Source: Collinsella aerofaciens (GTDB taxonomy: Bacteria > Actinomycetota > Coriobacteriia > Coriobacteriales > Coriobacteriaceae). Taken from it: a DNA stretch of 64,000 nucleotides. A program made the translations under genes and the position numbers. The notes beneath the pieces are model-generated. The model had not been told where the DNA came from, did no database searches, and saw only the letters and a list, made by a program, of their open reading frames with translations. The stretch spans positions 1-64,000 of the forward strand of contig NZ_CABJFS010000012.1 of assembly GCF_902364945.1 (NCBI RefSeq). The letters run 5' to 3'. Positions 24,183 to 33,898 of the stretch are shown here, one piece after another; the first letter of the stretch is position 1, and each line of letters begins with the position of its first letter.

Positions 24183-25367
24183 CTAGAGGCTCTTCCTCCA
24201 CACCATCTTGTCCACGACGCCGGTGTAGCTCTGGATGATCTTGACCACCTTGGTGGACACGGTCTCGTCGGCGTAGTCGGGGACGGGAGCCTCGGGCAGC
24301 GACCCCTCCGCATCGAGCTCGACGGCGGTGCGGACGGCCTGGAGCAGGCCGCGCTCGCTGATGCCGGCCAGCGTGAAGCACGCCTTGTCCAGGGCCTCGG
24401 GGCGCTCGGTGGAGGTGCGGATGCACACCGCCGGGAACGGATGCCCGACGCTCGCGAAGAAGCTGGACTCCTCGGGCAGGGTACCGGAGTCAGACACCAC
24501 GGCGAAGGCGTTCATCTGCAGGCAGTTGTAGTCGTGGAAGCCCATGGGCTCGTGCATGCGGACGCGGGGGTCGAGCTGAAAGCCGGTGGCCTCCAGGCGC
24601 TTGCGGGAGCGCGGGTGACAGGAGTACAGGATCGGCATGTCGTACCTCTCGGCCAGCGCGTTAATGGCGGTGAACAGGCTCGTGAAGTTGACCTCGGTGT
24701 CGATGTTCTCCTCGCGGTGGGCGGACAGCAGCATGTACTTCTTCGGCTCCAGCCCGAGCTCGGTCAGGACGTCCGACGCCTCGATCTTCTCCAGGTTGGC
24801 GCGCAGGACCTCTGCCATGGGCGACCCGGTGACGTAGGTGCGCTCGGGGGCGCAGCCGGTGTCCTTCAGGTAGCGGCGGGCGTGCTCGGAGTAGGCCAGG
24901 TTGACGTCGGAGATCACGTCGACGATGCGGCGGTTGGTCTCCTCGGGCAGGCACTCGTCCTTGCAGCGGTTGCCCGCCTCCATGTGGAAGATGGGGATGT
25001 GCAGGCGCTTGGCCGCGATGGCGGACAGGCAGCTGTTAGTGTCGCCCAGGATCAGAAGGGCGTCGGGCTGGACCTGGACCATGAGCCTGTAGCTCGCGGC
25101 GATGATGTTGCCCACGGTCTCGCCGAGGTCGGCGCCCACGGCGTCCAGGTAGACGTCGGGGTCGGCGAGCTCCAGGTCGCGGAAGAAGATGCCGTTGAGC
25201 GTGTAGTCGTAGTTCTGACCGGTGTGCGCCAGCAGGCAGTCGAAGTGGCGGCGGCACTTCTTGATGACCTCGGACAGGCGGATGACCTCGGGGCGGGTGC
25301 CCACGATAATGAGCAGCTTCAGGCGGCCGTCGTCCTCGAATGCGATATCGGAATAGTCCTTGCCCAT
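24183..25367 (-). CDS. capG: UDP-N-acetylglucosamine 2-epimerase family (CapG/WecB type)
   Basis: 394 residues with the epimerase hallmarks VGTRPEVIRL near the N-terminus, LGDTNS (~118), HMEAGNRC (~139), and SDSGTLPEESSF near residue 300. In Staphylococcus, CapG converts UDP-N-acetyl-L-pneumosamine into UDP-N-acetyl-L-fucosamine after CapE and CapF. CapE and CapF homologues are in this operon, which supports the CapG role over plain ManNAc synthesis. The start at ATG 25367 has GAGGAGG, 4 bases after capF. It is the last gene of the capsule operon and strongly G+C-rich. Confidence 0.85.
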   Translation of the reverse strand: MGKDYSDIAFEDDGRLKLLIIVGTRPEVIRLSEVIKKCRRHFDCLLAHTGQNYDYTLNGIFFRDLELADPDVYLDAVGADLGETVGNIIAASYRLMVQVQPDALLILGDTNSCLSAIAAKRLHIPIFHMEAGNRCKDECLPEETNRRIVDVISDVNLAYSEHARRYLKDTGCAPERTYVTGSPMAEVLRANLEKIEASDVLTELGLEPKKYMLLSAHREENIDTEVNFTSLFTAINALAERYDMPILYSCHPRSRKRLEATGFQLDPRVRMHEPMGFHDYNCLQMNAFAVVSDSGTLPEESSFFASVGHPFPAVCIRTSTERPEALDKACFTLAGISERGLLQAVRTAVELDAEGSLPEAPVPDYADETVSTKVVKIIQSYTGVVDKMVWRKSL

Positions 25368-25371
25368 GCGG

Positions 25372-26601
25372 CTAGACCTCCTCGTAGTAGGTGTCGGGAT
25401 TCTCGGGGTCGAAGGGCTCGTTGGCCCACATGACCGTCACGAGGTCCTCGGTGTCGGACAGGTTGGTGATGGAGTGCGTGTAGCCGGGGACCATCTCCAC
25501 GGCGCGCATGTCCGAACCCGAGACGGTGTACTCGTCGACGGGGAACGGGTTTCCATCGGAGTCCTCCCCCACCTTCCTGAGCTTGATGGAGGCGGTGCCG
25601 GAGACCACCAGGAACCTCTCCCACTTGCTCATGTGCCAGTGGTTGCCCTTGGTGATACCGGGCCTCGAGACGTTGATGGAGACCTGGCCGCGCTCCGGCG
25701 TGCGCAGGAACTCGGTGAACGAGCCGCGCACGTCCACGTTAGGCTTGAGTCCGTAGGCGAAGTGCCCCGGCTCGTAGTAGGACAGGAACGTGCTCCAGAG
25801 CTTCTTGGAGAAGGAGCCCTCGGTCAGGTCGGGCACCGAGAGCGTCTCGCGGCTGTCTCGGAAACTGTCCAGCAGGTAGACGATCTCGCCCAGCGTCTTC
25901 ACGTCGGTTTCTGGGACGTAGCAGAACTGATCTCCCTCGATGCGCTCGAGCCCCTCGTATCCGCAGCGGTGCTCACGCCCCAGCAGGGCGCCCAGCATCT
26001 CGTCGACCAGGTCGTCGATGTAGAGGAGCTCGAGCTCCACCGAGGGGTCGTTCACGGTGTAGGGGCGGCCGTTGGCGATGGCGTCGCAGAAGGTCGCCAC
26101 GGCGGAGTTGTAGCGCGGGCGGCACCACTTGCCGTAGAGGTTGGGGAAGCGGTAGATGAGTACCGGGGCGCCCGTGCGCTCGGAATACTCGCGGAACAGG
26201 CCCTCCCCCGCGAGCTTGGACTCGCCGTAGACCGAGCCCTCGAAGCGGCCCGACAGGCTCGCCTGCGCGGAGCTGGAGAGCATGACGGGGCATTTATTCC
26301 CGTGGCGCTCCAAGGTGTCCAGCAGCGTGGAGGCGAACCCGAAGTTGCCCTCCATGAACTCCGCCTGGTCCTTGGGGCGGTTGACGCCGGCCAGGTTGAA
26401 GACGAAGTCGGCGCGGGAGCAGTAGTCCTCCAGCTCAGCGGGCGTCGAGTCGACGTCGTACTCCATGACCTCGAGGGGCAGCAGGCTCGCATACTTCTCG
26501 CGACGGTCCTTGCCGTCCCTTATGTTCTTCAGCGCACAGCAGAGGTTCCTACCCACGAACCCCTTCGATCCAGTGATTAGTACTTTCAAGATTAATTCCA
26601 T
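25372..26601 (-). CDS. capF: Bifunctional reductase/epimerase CapF (UDP-L-FucNAc synthesis)
   Basis: About 409 residues. An N-terminal short-chain dehydrogenase domain has the NAD(P)-binding VLITGSKGFVGRN and YGESKLAGE (YxxxK). A C-terminal cupin domain from ~270 has ITKGNHWHMSKWERFLVVSG with metal-binding histidines. This SDR-cupin fusion is specific to CapF, which makes UDP-N-acetyl-L-pneumosamine precursors in the FucNAc pathway. The start is ATG 26601 or TTG 26589 (MKVLITG); the family N-terminus favours the latter. Confidence 0.87.
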   Translation of the reverse strand: MELILKVLITGSKGFVGRNLCCALKNIRDGKDRREKYASLLPLEVMEYDVDSTPAELEDYCSRADFVFNLAGVNRPKDQAEFMEGNFGFASTLLDTLERHGNKCPVMLSSSAQASLSGRFEGSVYGESKLAGEGLFREYSERTGAPVLIYRFPNLYGKWCRPRYNSAVATFCDAIANGRPYTVNDPSVELELLYIDDLVDEMLGALLGREHRCGYEGLERIEGDQFCYVPETDVKTLGEIVYLLDSFRDSRETLSVPDLTEGSFSKKLWSTFLSYYEPGHFAYGLKPNVDVRGSFTEFLRTPERGQVSINVSRPGITKGNHWHMSKWERFLVVSGTASIKLRKVGEDSDGNPFPVDEYTVSGSDMRAVEMVPGYTHSITNLSDTEDLVTVMWANEPFDPENPDTYYEEV

Positions 26602-26623
26602 TCCAAAAATCTAGGCAAATTGG

Positions 26624-28012
26624 TCACTTATTTTGTAGATGAAATAATGACGATACTTCGTCTTTAAATAGGTAACAGGCAATGAAAATACTGCATATCA
26701 AAGAAATTGTTGACCACAGCAGTCCATACCAAAACGCAACACAAGAAAGCGCTATCCACAACGAGCACGGTATCACGATTTTATAACAGAGCTTAAAGCC
26801 GATTTCTCGGTTTAGTACGAACGCTCTAACTGCAAGATTTACAATAAACCCGAGAAGAACGGCAACATTTACTCCATTTGCGCCTAAAATATTGATAAAT
26901 AAAGGCGAAAAGCCTACAGCGACTAAACCTGCAATTACCGTTGAAACGGTAATTGTCTTTGTTTTTTTGATAGCATAAAAAACGTTGCCAACAAAGCCAG
27001 AGTATCCACTAATTAAAGCAACGACAAGGGCAAGCGGGACTATATCGATTGCATCGCCATAGGAACCCCTGACGAAAAGTGGAAAGGCACACCTGAGCAT
27101 GGGGAGCAGAAGAGCAAAGGCGGCCGATAAGAAAGTCAGATACGTACGGCATGCACGTGTATAAAAAAGAGAGTCTGCCCCTTTAGAGCTTTCTGAGAAT
27201 GAAAGGTCTTGCCATGCATATGTAAAACACGTTGTTGCAAGAACTATGACCTGGCCAAATTTATTTCCAACAGAGAACACGCCGCTTGCAGCATTTCCGC
27301 TCATATAGTTGAAAACAAGTCGAGAAGCGCTTGATAATAGCCAATAAGAAGCCGTGTTCAAGCATAAGGGCGCAGCAAAACGCAATAGGCTTTTTGTTAG
27401 TTCGTTATCCTTTTCTGACGACTTGACTATCTCGCCAATACCAATAGTCCAGCCAAGATAAACACACTGAACTATTGAGCCTATTACATAACTGATATAC
27501 AGAGCGGAATAGTCAAAATGGAGTAAAAGAATCAGACCAATATTTGTAACTGCAATTACAACACTGCTCAAAATACCAGATAACGTAAACTCAGCGTTCT
27601 TTCCATAGCCCCTTGCTACAAAACAAAAAAACGTTGACGTAGATATTGCAACTCCATAACTCATCAACCATACCGGATGACCCAGAGAAAGGGATGAGCA
27701 CAATACCACTCCAAGTATTACAAATACTACCGTCGCGCATAGTAACAGATATAGACCAGATCGAACAACTGTTGCCTTACTATTTCTGTCTGAGCGATCA
27801 TACATAAAACGTAAGACGGCAGACCAAAGTTCGAAGTATGCAATCGAACTTACAATTGTGATAAGAGTAAGCGAAATATCGTAAGCACCGTAATCTTCTG
27901 TTGGAATTTGAGAAGTGTATAACGGCAACATAATGATGCCGAGTGCTTTTGATAATCCAGAACCAAGCATAAACAGCAATGAGTTCTTAATAAAGCTTTT
28001 TTTACTGCCCAT
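26624..28012 (-). CDS. wzx: Oligosaccharide flippase (Wzx type)
   Basis: 462 residues with 12-14 hydrophobic segments. The N-terminus (KNSLLFMLGSGLSKALGIIMLPLYTSQI) is typical of the MOP/polysaccharide transporter superfamily, which flips undecaprenyl-linked repeat units across the membrane. It starts at ATG 28012, sharing bases with the stop of the upstream gene (TAATG). It is more A+T-rich than capEFG. Its role in this capsule is clear from context; its substrate is not. Confidence 0.85.
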   Translation of the reverse strand: MGSKKSFIKNSLLFMLGSGLSKALGIIMLPLYTSQIPTEDYGAYDISLTLITIVSSIAYFELWSAVLRFMYDRSDRNSKATVVRSGLYLLLCATVVFVILGVVLCSSLSLGHPVWLMSYGVAISTSTFFCFVARGYGKNAEFTLSGILSSVVIAVTNIGLILLLHFDYSALYISYVIGSIVQCVYLGWTIGIGEIVKSSEKDNELTKSLLRFAAPLCLNTASYWLLSSASRLVFNYMSGNAASGVFSVGNKFGQVIVLATTCFTYAWQDLSFSESSKGADSLFYTRACRTYLTFLSAAFALLLPMLRCAFPLFVRGSYGDAIDIVPLALVVALISGYSGFVGNVFYAIKKTKTITVSTVIAGLVAVGFSPLFINILGANGVNVAVLLGFIVNLAVRAFVLNREIGFKLCYKIVIPCSLWIALSCVAFWYGLLWSTISLICSIFIACYLFKDEVSSLFHLQNK

Positions 28013-29199
28013 TATCTTGTAAATGCCCCTATGCAGTTTTTGATTTTTGACACAAAAGCGTTTTTAATTGCGCCGCATCTGTTTCTAATACACCATACGC
28101 GATGCTCATTATCGAAATAAGAACCGCATGTTGCTTCAATACCTTCATTTACGTAACAATCAAAATAGTTAGCGCGTTTATTAGGGCAGTAGCTATGTCG
28201 ATAAATTTCGAAGTCGAAATTGTCAACAGGGACCTCAATAGTGTCTTTCTTGATATCCTTCAGAAAGGTTAATCCATTTTCCGTATTTGCAAGAACAAGA
28301 GAGGTGCCAAGATCGTCATCAAACGCGGGGTCAATTAGCCAATAATCTGCCAGTGTTATATCTGCTTCATGACGTTTATACAGCTCACACGTATAACATG
28401 ATTTTCTTAAGGAATAATTGCCCAAAAAGAAGAAGAAGTAATGGCAATTATCGAGGGAAGGTTCTTCTATATTCGATCCATCTGAAAAGTACCAACGCAT
28501 GTGCTGCTCTCTCCAACCGTGACTTTTCTCGCGAAAGGTCACATCAGTCAAACGGCTCCCCTTTTGACTTTCGACTAGACGAGCGTAATCAGCAAAAAAA
28601 CCGGGCGAAGGAACACCGTGACAGAAGAAATCAACTGTCAGTAAATTGGAGTACTGTTTTCCAAGATACCGGTTTAGTCCGATAACTTGACAAGGCGTGC
28701 CGCAAAACAGGACCTGTTCACCAGAACATAGATGCTGTTTTACACGAGCATAAGTTGGCCACGCCTCACTTTGGACATACTTAGAACGTAGGATTTTCTC
28801 CAAGGAATGCGTTTCCGTAGATGCATGTATAACCCTATGGCCCTCCGCATCGAAAACCGCTCCGAACACTACACCATTTGACTCTAAAACTCGCTTGGCT
28901 AGTAGACCCATGATTCCGCCAGATGATCCAGCGGCTCTTTCGTCTTTTCGGGAGGCATATAGCGCTTCGATTTCAATCGGGTTATGTTTGGCACTATCCC
29001 GAGACGCCTGACAGACATTGAGACACTTGTGACAGGCAATGCACTGATTATTATCTACGCGGGGGTAAGAAAAGCCTTCCCTATCGGTTGTCATACAAAT
29101 TGAACCCGTCGGACACGCAGCGGCACATGCTCCACATCCTGTGCATAAGGAGGAAATCCCATCGATGTCCTCGATAGTCACTGACTCATTACCTGCCAT
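28012..29199 (-). CDS. FrhB-like iron-sulfur protein (F420 hydrogenase/dehydrogenase beta-subunit family)
   Basis: 395 residues. Two 4Fe-4S clusters of ferredoxin type lie at the N-terminus (CTGCGACAAACP and CIACHKCLNVCQ), followed by the FrhB N and C domains (FCGTPCQVIGLN, TVDFFCHGVPSPGFF). Proteins of this family often stand next to polysaccharide pyruvyltransferases in capsule clusters, as here. Their exact role in sugar decoration is not settled. Redox modification of the repeat unit is inference. It starts one base before the pyruvyltransferase stop. Confidence 0.8.
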   Translation of the reverse strand: MAGNESVTIEDIDGISSLCTGCGACAAACPTGSICMTTDREGFSYPRVDNNQCIACHKCLNVCQASRDSAKHNPIEIEALYASRKDERAAGSSGGIMGLLAKRVLESNGVVFGAVFDAEGHRVIHASTETHSLEKILRSKYVQSEAWPTYARVKQHLCSGEQVLFCGTPCQVIGLNRYLGKQYSNLLTVDFFCHGVPSPGFFADYARLVESQKGSRLTDVTFREKSHGWREQHMRWYFSDGSNIEEPSLDNCHYFFFFLGNYSLRKSCYTCELYKRHEADITLADYWLIDPAFDDDLGTSLVLANTENGLTFLKDIKKDTIEVPVDNFDFEIYRHSYCPNKRANYFDCYVNEGIEATCGSYFDNEHRVWCIRNRCGAIKNAFVSKIKNCIGAFTR

Positions 29200-30345
29200 C
29201 TATTCGCCGATTCCTGAAAGAGCTGAAATCAAATATTTTTCGCTATCGGAACGCCATGCGGCAAGCCTATTATGAGTTTCTGAATAATCAATTTTCATTG
29301 CAAGGGCCCGATCCCATTCTGAAGATGAAGCTACGTACCTGCAGCTCATTCCAAGACGATCAAGCAAGCCTTCCATTCTTGAATTCATCGATTTTTTGGA
29401 GCCGATAGCATCTCGTGGAAAAACAATACATGGCGTTTTGTATAACGTCGAAAATACCGTGGCATGGAAGGAATCGGTACAGACTAAATCAGCATCGCGA
29501 ATAATTGCAATAAATTCTGACGGGCCAATATCCCAACGCGTTTTGAAAGAGGAGTCAACGGATGCAGGTATATTAATAATAGGAAGACCAAGCTTATTGG
29601 CAGTATCCTTGATTTTTGAATCGAATTCGTTACGCTCTCCAAATTTGTATACCGCTATGTAACGTTCCGGAAGCCAGTCAGGTCGAATTGCAATCTTATC
29701 GTAGTCTTTATCGGTAAGAAGCATAGTCGGATCAACGACTACCGGAGCTTTAACTCCAGCATCGGCAAGTAGCTTAGCGCCGGAATCCTCGCGTACGGAA
29801 ACATAATCAATCCCGGCAACAAACTCTGCAAGATTGTCGTAGCACGCATCGGGAAGAACGGAAACACCAAAGCTTGGAGCATATGCTATCGTGAGACGCT
29901 CGCCAACAGCAAATTGCAAGAAATAACCAGGGTCATTGACTCCTCCATGGACTCTTGGGTTCCATACCTGGTCGCTTCCACAAATATAACAATCAAAATC
30001 ATCGACAGATTTTTTTAATGCTGCAAAATCATAAGTTTCGTTTGATATTACGAGGTGAGCATTCTGAAACTTCTGAAAATACCTACTACGGGCTTGACGA
30101 ACCTTTTTTGTTAAAACAGTTCCGAGCGCCTGTCGGAAGGTGTTCCCTGAAAAGAAAATACCCTTAAAACGAACGACCGGACTCATCTTTTTATTTAACA
30201 TAGGTTCATTATCCCCATGATAAAGAATATCGCTGGGTTCATGTCCCTCAAGAATTAACCAGCGCTGCAGGGCATATGCCTGCAAAATAGCTCCATAATT
30301 GTCATTAAACGACGGAGTTGAAGTTAAGATTCCAATTTTAGCCAC
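29200..30345 (-). CDS. Polysaccharide pyruvyltransferase family protein
   Basis: 381 residues with the WcaK/CsaB family pattern: NDNYGAILQAYALQRWL at the start, CYICGSDQVWNP (~138-149), AYAPSFGVSVLP and VCTDSFHATVFSTLY (~293-307). These enzymes add a ketal-linked pyruvate from phosphoenolpyruvate to a sugar. It starts at GTG 30345, three bases after capE, with a weak ribosome site. It pairs with the FrhB-like gene that follows. Confidence 0.83.
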   Translation of the reverse strand: MAKIGILTSTPSFNDNYGAILQAYALQRWLILEGHEPSDILYHGDNEPMLNKKMSPVVRFKGIFFSGNTFRQALGTVLTKKVRQARSRYFQKFQNAHLVISNETYDFAALKKSVDDFDCYICGSDQVWNPRVHGGVNDPGYFLQFAVGERLTIAYAPSFGVSVLPDACYDNLAEFVAGIDYVSVREDSGAKLLADAGVKAPVVVDPTMLLTDKDYDKIAIRPDWLPERYIAVYKFGERNEFDSKIKDTANKLGLPIINIPASVDSSFKTRWDIGPSEFIAIIRDADLVCTDSFHATVFSTLYKTPCIVFPRDAIGSKKSMNSRMEGLLDRLGMSCRYVASSSEWDRALAMKIDYSETHNRLAAWRSDSEKYLISALSGIGE

Positions 30346-30348
30346 TGT

Positions 30349-31407
30349 CTACTGCACCGCCTCGTGCTCGCGGCCCTCGAGTGCCAGCTGCACGTACTCG
30401 GCCGTCTTGATCTTGGCGATGGTGCCCTCCACGTCGAGTCTCTCGGTGTTGTGGGAGGTGTAGGACTCGTCGGCCTGGGTCTCCACCTCGCCGTCCACGA
30501 CGAACTTGTCGTAGTTCAGGTCGCGCGAGTCGCAGGCCACGCGGTAGTAGCCGCCCATGTCCTCGGACCTCAGTCGCTCCTCGCGGGTCATGAGGGTCTC
30601 GAAGAGCTTCTCGCCGTGGCGGGTGCCGATCACCTGGGTGCCCACGCGGCCGAAGACCTCCTGGACGGCCTCGGCGAGGTCGCCGATGGTGGACGCCGGC
30701 GCCTTCTGGATGAACAGGTCGCCGGGGTTGGCGTGCTCGAAGGCGAACTGCACCAGGTCCACCGCCTCGTCCAGGTTCATGAGGAAGCGGGTCATGTTGG
30801 GGTCGGTGACCGTCAGCGGCTCGCCCTTGCGGATGCGGTCGATGAACAGCGGGATGACGCTGCCGCGCGAGCACATGACGTTGCCGTAGCGGGTGCAGCA
30901 GATGGTGGTGCGGCCGGCGCCGTTGCGGGCGTTGGCGTAGATTATGGACTCCATCATGGCCTTGGACTTGCCCATGGCGTTGATGGGGTATGCGGCCTTG
31001 TCGGTGGACAGGCACACGACGCGGTCGACGCCCTCCTCAATCGCTGCGTGCAGCACGTTGTCCGTGCCGATGACGTTGGTGCGGACGGCCTCCATGGGGA
31101 AGAACTCGCAGGAGGGCACCTGCTTGAGGGCGGCGGCGTGGAAGATGTAGTCCACGCCGTGCATGGCGTCGCGCACGCTCTGGGCGTTGCGGACGTCGCC
31201 GATGAAGAAGCGCACCTTGGAGGCGAGCTCGGGCGACCTCTCCTGCAGGCGGTGGCGCATGTCGTCCTGCTTCTTCTCATCGCGGGAGAAGATGCGGATC
31301 TCGGCCAGGTCGGTGTTCATGAAGTGCTTGAGCACGGTGTTGCCGAACGAGCCGGTGCCACCCGTGATCATGAGGGTCTTGTCTTTAAATGCAGTGCTTG
31401 ATTTCAT
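30349..31407 (-). CDS. capE: UDP-N-acetylglucosamine 4,6-dehydratase CapE
   Basis: 352 residues. The N-terminal MITGGTGSFGNTVLKHF is the NAD-binding site. The active-site region STDKAAYPINAMGKSKAMME is that of CapE/FlaA1 dehydratases, in which Met-x3-Lys replaces Tyr-x3-Lys. It catalyses the first step from UDP-GlcNAc toward UDP-L-FucNAc and completes the set with CapF and CapG. It starts at ATG 31407 with AGGAG. The G+C-rich codon use matches capF and capG and differs from the three genes between them. Confidence 0.9.
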   Translation of the reverse strand: MKSSTAFKDKTLMITGGTGSFGNTVLKHFMNTDLAEIRIFSRDEKKQDDMRHRLQERSPELASKVRFFIGDVRNAQSVRDAMHGVDYIFHAAALKQVPSCEFFPMEAVRTNVIGTDNVLHAAIEEGVDRVVCLSTDKAAYPINAMGKSKAMMESIIYANARNGAGRTTICCTRYGNVMCSRGSVIPLFIDRIRKGEPLTVTDPNMTRFLMNLDEAVDLVQFAFEHANPGDLFIQKAPASTIGDLAEAVQEVFGRVGTQVIGTRHGEKLFETLMTREERLRSEDMGGYYRVACDSRDLNYDKFVVDGEVETQADESYTSHNTERLDVEGTIAKIKTAEYVQLALEGREHEAVQ

Positions 31408-32624
31408 TATTTATCTCCTAATAACTCGATAAGGTCACAAAACGCCGACGGCGTGTTGTTCCAGAAGTTTTTCTCAAGCTCTTCCACCGTAGGCGGTTCA
31501 TGAGACATACGGAGGAAGTCGCGAAGCTTTGTCGCCGCCTCAGAGGCATCACTCCTTTCATCCAATAGCAGCACGTCGCCGTAACGCTTCAAGTACGGCA
31601 TGCTTGGCTCGTCATCTATGGGATAAGTAGCCAATATGGGTTTGCGCAAGGCCATGAGCTCGAACACTTTCGAGGGTGTCATGTTGTCTAGGCGATTTCC
31701 GAGGGTGAGTACGAAATCTGCCGAACGCAAAAGCGCCACGGCATCGCCGTGCGAAAGACGCCCCCGAATCTCAATGCGTCGGTCACTCGAAGCTGCCGCA
31801 TTGAGATCGTCATTGGCTGCATCACCGACGAACACAACTCGCAGCGGTTCCTCCGGCATGCAGGAAAGCACGTTCAGGAAGAAGCGAGGTGAGCGAATCC
31901 CCTTGGGAAGAGAACCCGCATAGACGATAGTCTTTACTCCTTTGGGAGTACCAGGATCGTCGGAACAATCGACCATCCTATGAAGGTCGAGCAAGGGGAG
32001 ATCTAAGAAGCGCATTTTTTCGAACCATGGTTCGTTAACACATCGATCCATATGGAAACAGCGGGCTGACTCCATAGACACGACAACATCGGCATTGTCG
32101 AGCAACTCGCGATCCCAACGTTTGCCTCGCTCCTCAAGTTGTTTTGCAGATAAAAAGCGCGGGCCATAACCGCCCACAAAGCTGTCCAGGAACCAAGCAA
32201 TGTAGTGAAGCCGTGGGTTCCGGGATTTGGCCTCATGCGCAGCGATGAGAGCGTCGATTTGAGTGTATGCCCCCACCACGATGTCGGCGCCGACGCAAGC
32301 CTCGCAAACTGCCCTGGTCACGCGTCGAGAATAGCCTTTTGACACAAGGGGCCACGTGCCCAAAGAGCGCAGCATTCCGAAACGGTTGGCCGCGACGATA
32401 GCAGTATGGGCAGCCGAACGACCGGGATGTCTCGCAAGTGCTACGTCGACCCAGCGGGGATCGATCTCGCGAAACTCTACCCCATCCTGTCGGTCGTGTG
32501 ATTCAAACTCATGGTTACAAACCCAAACGACCTCGTGCCCGCGTCGCACTAGCTCCGAGACAACGGCCTGTGCACATATCCCGTTGGCGCTCAACCGCTG
32601 AAGTGCAGCGATGACAATTTTCAT
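31407..32624 (-). CDS. Glycosyltransferase family 4
   Basis: 405 residues from ATG 32624, which overlaps the wzy stop as ATGA (GAGGTG upstream). The GT-B fold is seen in IVIAALQRLSANGICAQAVVSELVRRGHEVVWV at the N-terminus. The C-terminal donor domain has IVYAGSLPKGIRSP, FVGDAAND and LGNRLDNMTPSKVFELMALRKPIL. It probably adds one sugar of the capsule repeat. Donor and acceptor are unknown. Confidence 0.82.
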   Translation of the reverse strand: MKIVIAALQRLSANGICAQAVVSELVRRGHEVVWVCNHEFESHDRQDGVEFREIDPRWVDVALARHPGRSAAHTAIVAANRFGMLRSLGTWPLVSKGYSRRVTRAVCEACVGADIVVGAYTQIDALIAAHEAKSRNPRLHYIAWFLDSFVGGYGPRFLSAKQLEERGKRWDRELLDNADVVVSMESARCFHMDRCVNEPWFEKMRFLDLPLLDLHRMVDCSDDPGTPKGVKTIVYAGSLPKGIRSPRFFLNVLSCMPEEPLRVVFVGDAANDDLNAAASSDRRIEIRGRLSHGDAVALLRSADFVLTLGNRLDNMTPSKVFELMALRKPILATYPIDDEPSMPYLKRYGDVLLLDERSDASEAATKLRDFLRMSHEPPTVEELEKNFWNNTPSAFCDLIELLGDK

Positions 32625-33895
32625 TGCTGCACCTCGGCTTCGCATTCAGCGGCAGCTTTTTCGCTGCGAATGAATCCCTCGAGGAGGATGACCATGAAAG
32701 CAAATCTGTAGGAAAAGAGAATTGATTCATATGCCATAACAACGATCAAGACTATGCACAGGGCTCGGGACATACGTCCATTACATTGCTTAAACAAGGA
32801 TCCAACATAAAAAACAAGGGCGCAGAATCCAATAATTCCAGAATAATTGAGCGTCTGAATCCATGTCGCACAGTAATTTAGGCCGTCGCTGTCAAACCCG
32901 GTGGACAGCGCGTTGTAGCTCATATAAGAACCAAGGTTGTTAAGACCAACTCCAACAACCTGATGAAAGGAGTCGAGAAATCCAAAGCATATGAATCCGC
33001 GGATAACTCTATTATCCAACGAGCCTCCGGCAGCAAGCCTCTCGCCCGCCGCGGTTATCCAGTCGACATTATGAAACGGAAGGTACAGAACAGCAACGAG
33101 AAGCATTAACGATGCAACAAGAAAGTCAAGTTGTGTCTTCTTCTTAAAAACAAGGAAAAAGATCAATACCAGGATTGAGGCAAGCAAACCTGAGTTTGCT
33201 GAGCTGAGAGCATAAGTGACCACCAGCAAAACAAATCTAGGAAGTGATTTATCCTTCTCCCCTATGGCAAATATAACCAAAGCCGGCAAGGTGAAAAGTG
33301 AATAATAGCTGGGTTCGAGGAAGAGCGAGGACGGCCTGAAATACCATTGGTACTTGTCGGTCCAAGTGTCAAAGGTCTTCTCAGGTGAGAAGACTAGGCT
33401 GTCAGATATGACAATGGGGAGATAGCCGCCGCTCGCAAGATGGTAAACATACTGGATAACCAGGTATAGCGCGGCAACAGTGACGAGTAGCAGATAAAGG
33501 TCTCGAACGGCGTCCCAGGAGAAATGTCTCCGCGCAACCAATATTAAACCTGCGTAAAAAACTAGCCTCGCAACGAGTGTCCAAAACTCGCCGAAAGAAA
33601 AGTAATCGAAAGTGAAACCGCCGATGACACTTAACCCAATCGAGACTAGGTAGAAGAAAAATAGGGAACGATCAACCAAAGTGCCAATAATTTTCCCGTC
33701 AGCAATAAGAAAACCAAGGATGAAGGGGGCAACTAATATTTCACCGAGCGAAACCACGTTGCCCACGCCGATATACTGTTGTAAAAAGGGCAAAAGAATA
33801 ACTAGTACGCTGAAACACTTGTTTGCGAACGAGGCTGTCGTTATCGCGACTGGAGCCTTTATCCGCGAACAGGCAACTGAGTTGATTCCGACCAT
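32621..33895 (-). CDS. wzy: Capsule/O-antigen polymerase (Wzy type)
   Basis: 424 residues with about 11 predicted membrane segments and a large loop around residues 160-190, the layout of Wzy polymerases. Sequence identity among Wzy proteins is low, so the call rests on topology, on position between glycosyltransferases and on the presence of wzx. Its start, ATG 33895, has GGAG 7 nt upstream. Confidence 0.78.
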   Translation of the reverse strand: MVGINSVACSRIKAPVAITTASFANKCFSVLVILLPFLQQYIGVGNVVSLGEILVAPFILGFLIADGKIIGTLVDRSLFFFYLVSIGLSVIGGFTFDYFSFGEFWTLVARLVFYAGLILVARRHFSWDAVRDLYLLLVTVAALYLVIQYVYHLASGGYLPIVISDSLVFSPEKTFDTWTDKYQWYFRPSSLFLEPSYYSLFTLPALVIFAIGEKDKSLPRFVLLVVTYALSSANSGLLASILVLIFFLVFKKKTQLDFLVASLMLLVAVLYLPFHNVDWITAAGERLAAGGSLDNRVIRGFICFGFLDSFHQVVGVGLNNLGSYMSYNALSTGFDSDGLNYCATWIQTLNYSGIIGFCALVFYVGSLFKQCNGRMSRALCIVLIVVMAYESILFSYRFAFMVILLEGFIRSEKAAAECEAEVQQ

Positions 33896-33898
33896 CTA

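Noticed and set aside
24177..26580. Two ~410-codon plus-strand frames over capG and capF
   Set aside because: Antisense shadows of strongly recognised capsule genes.
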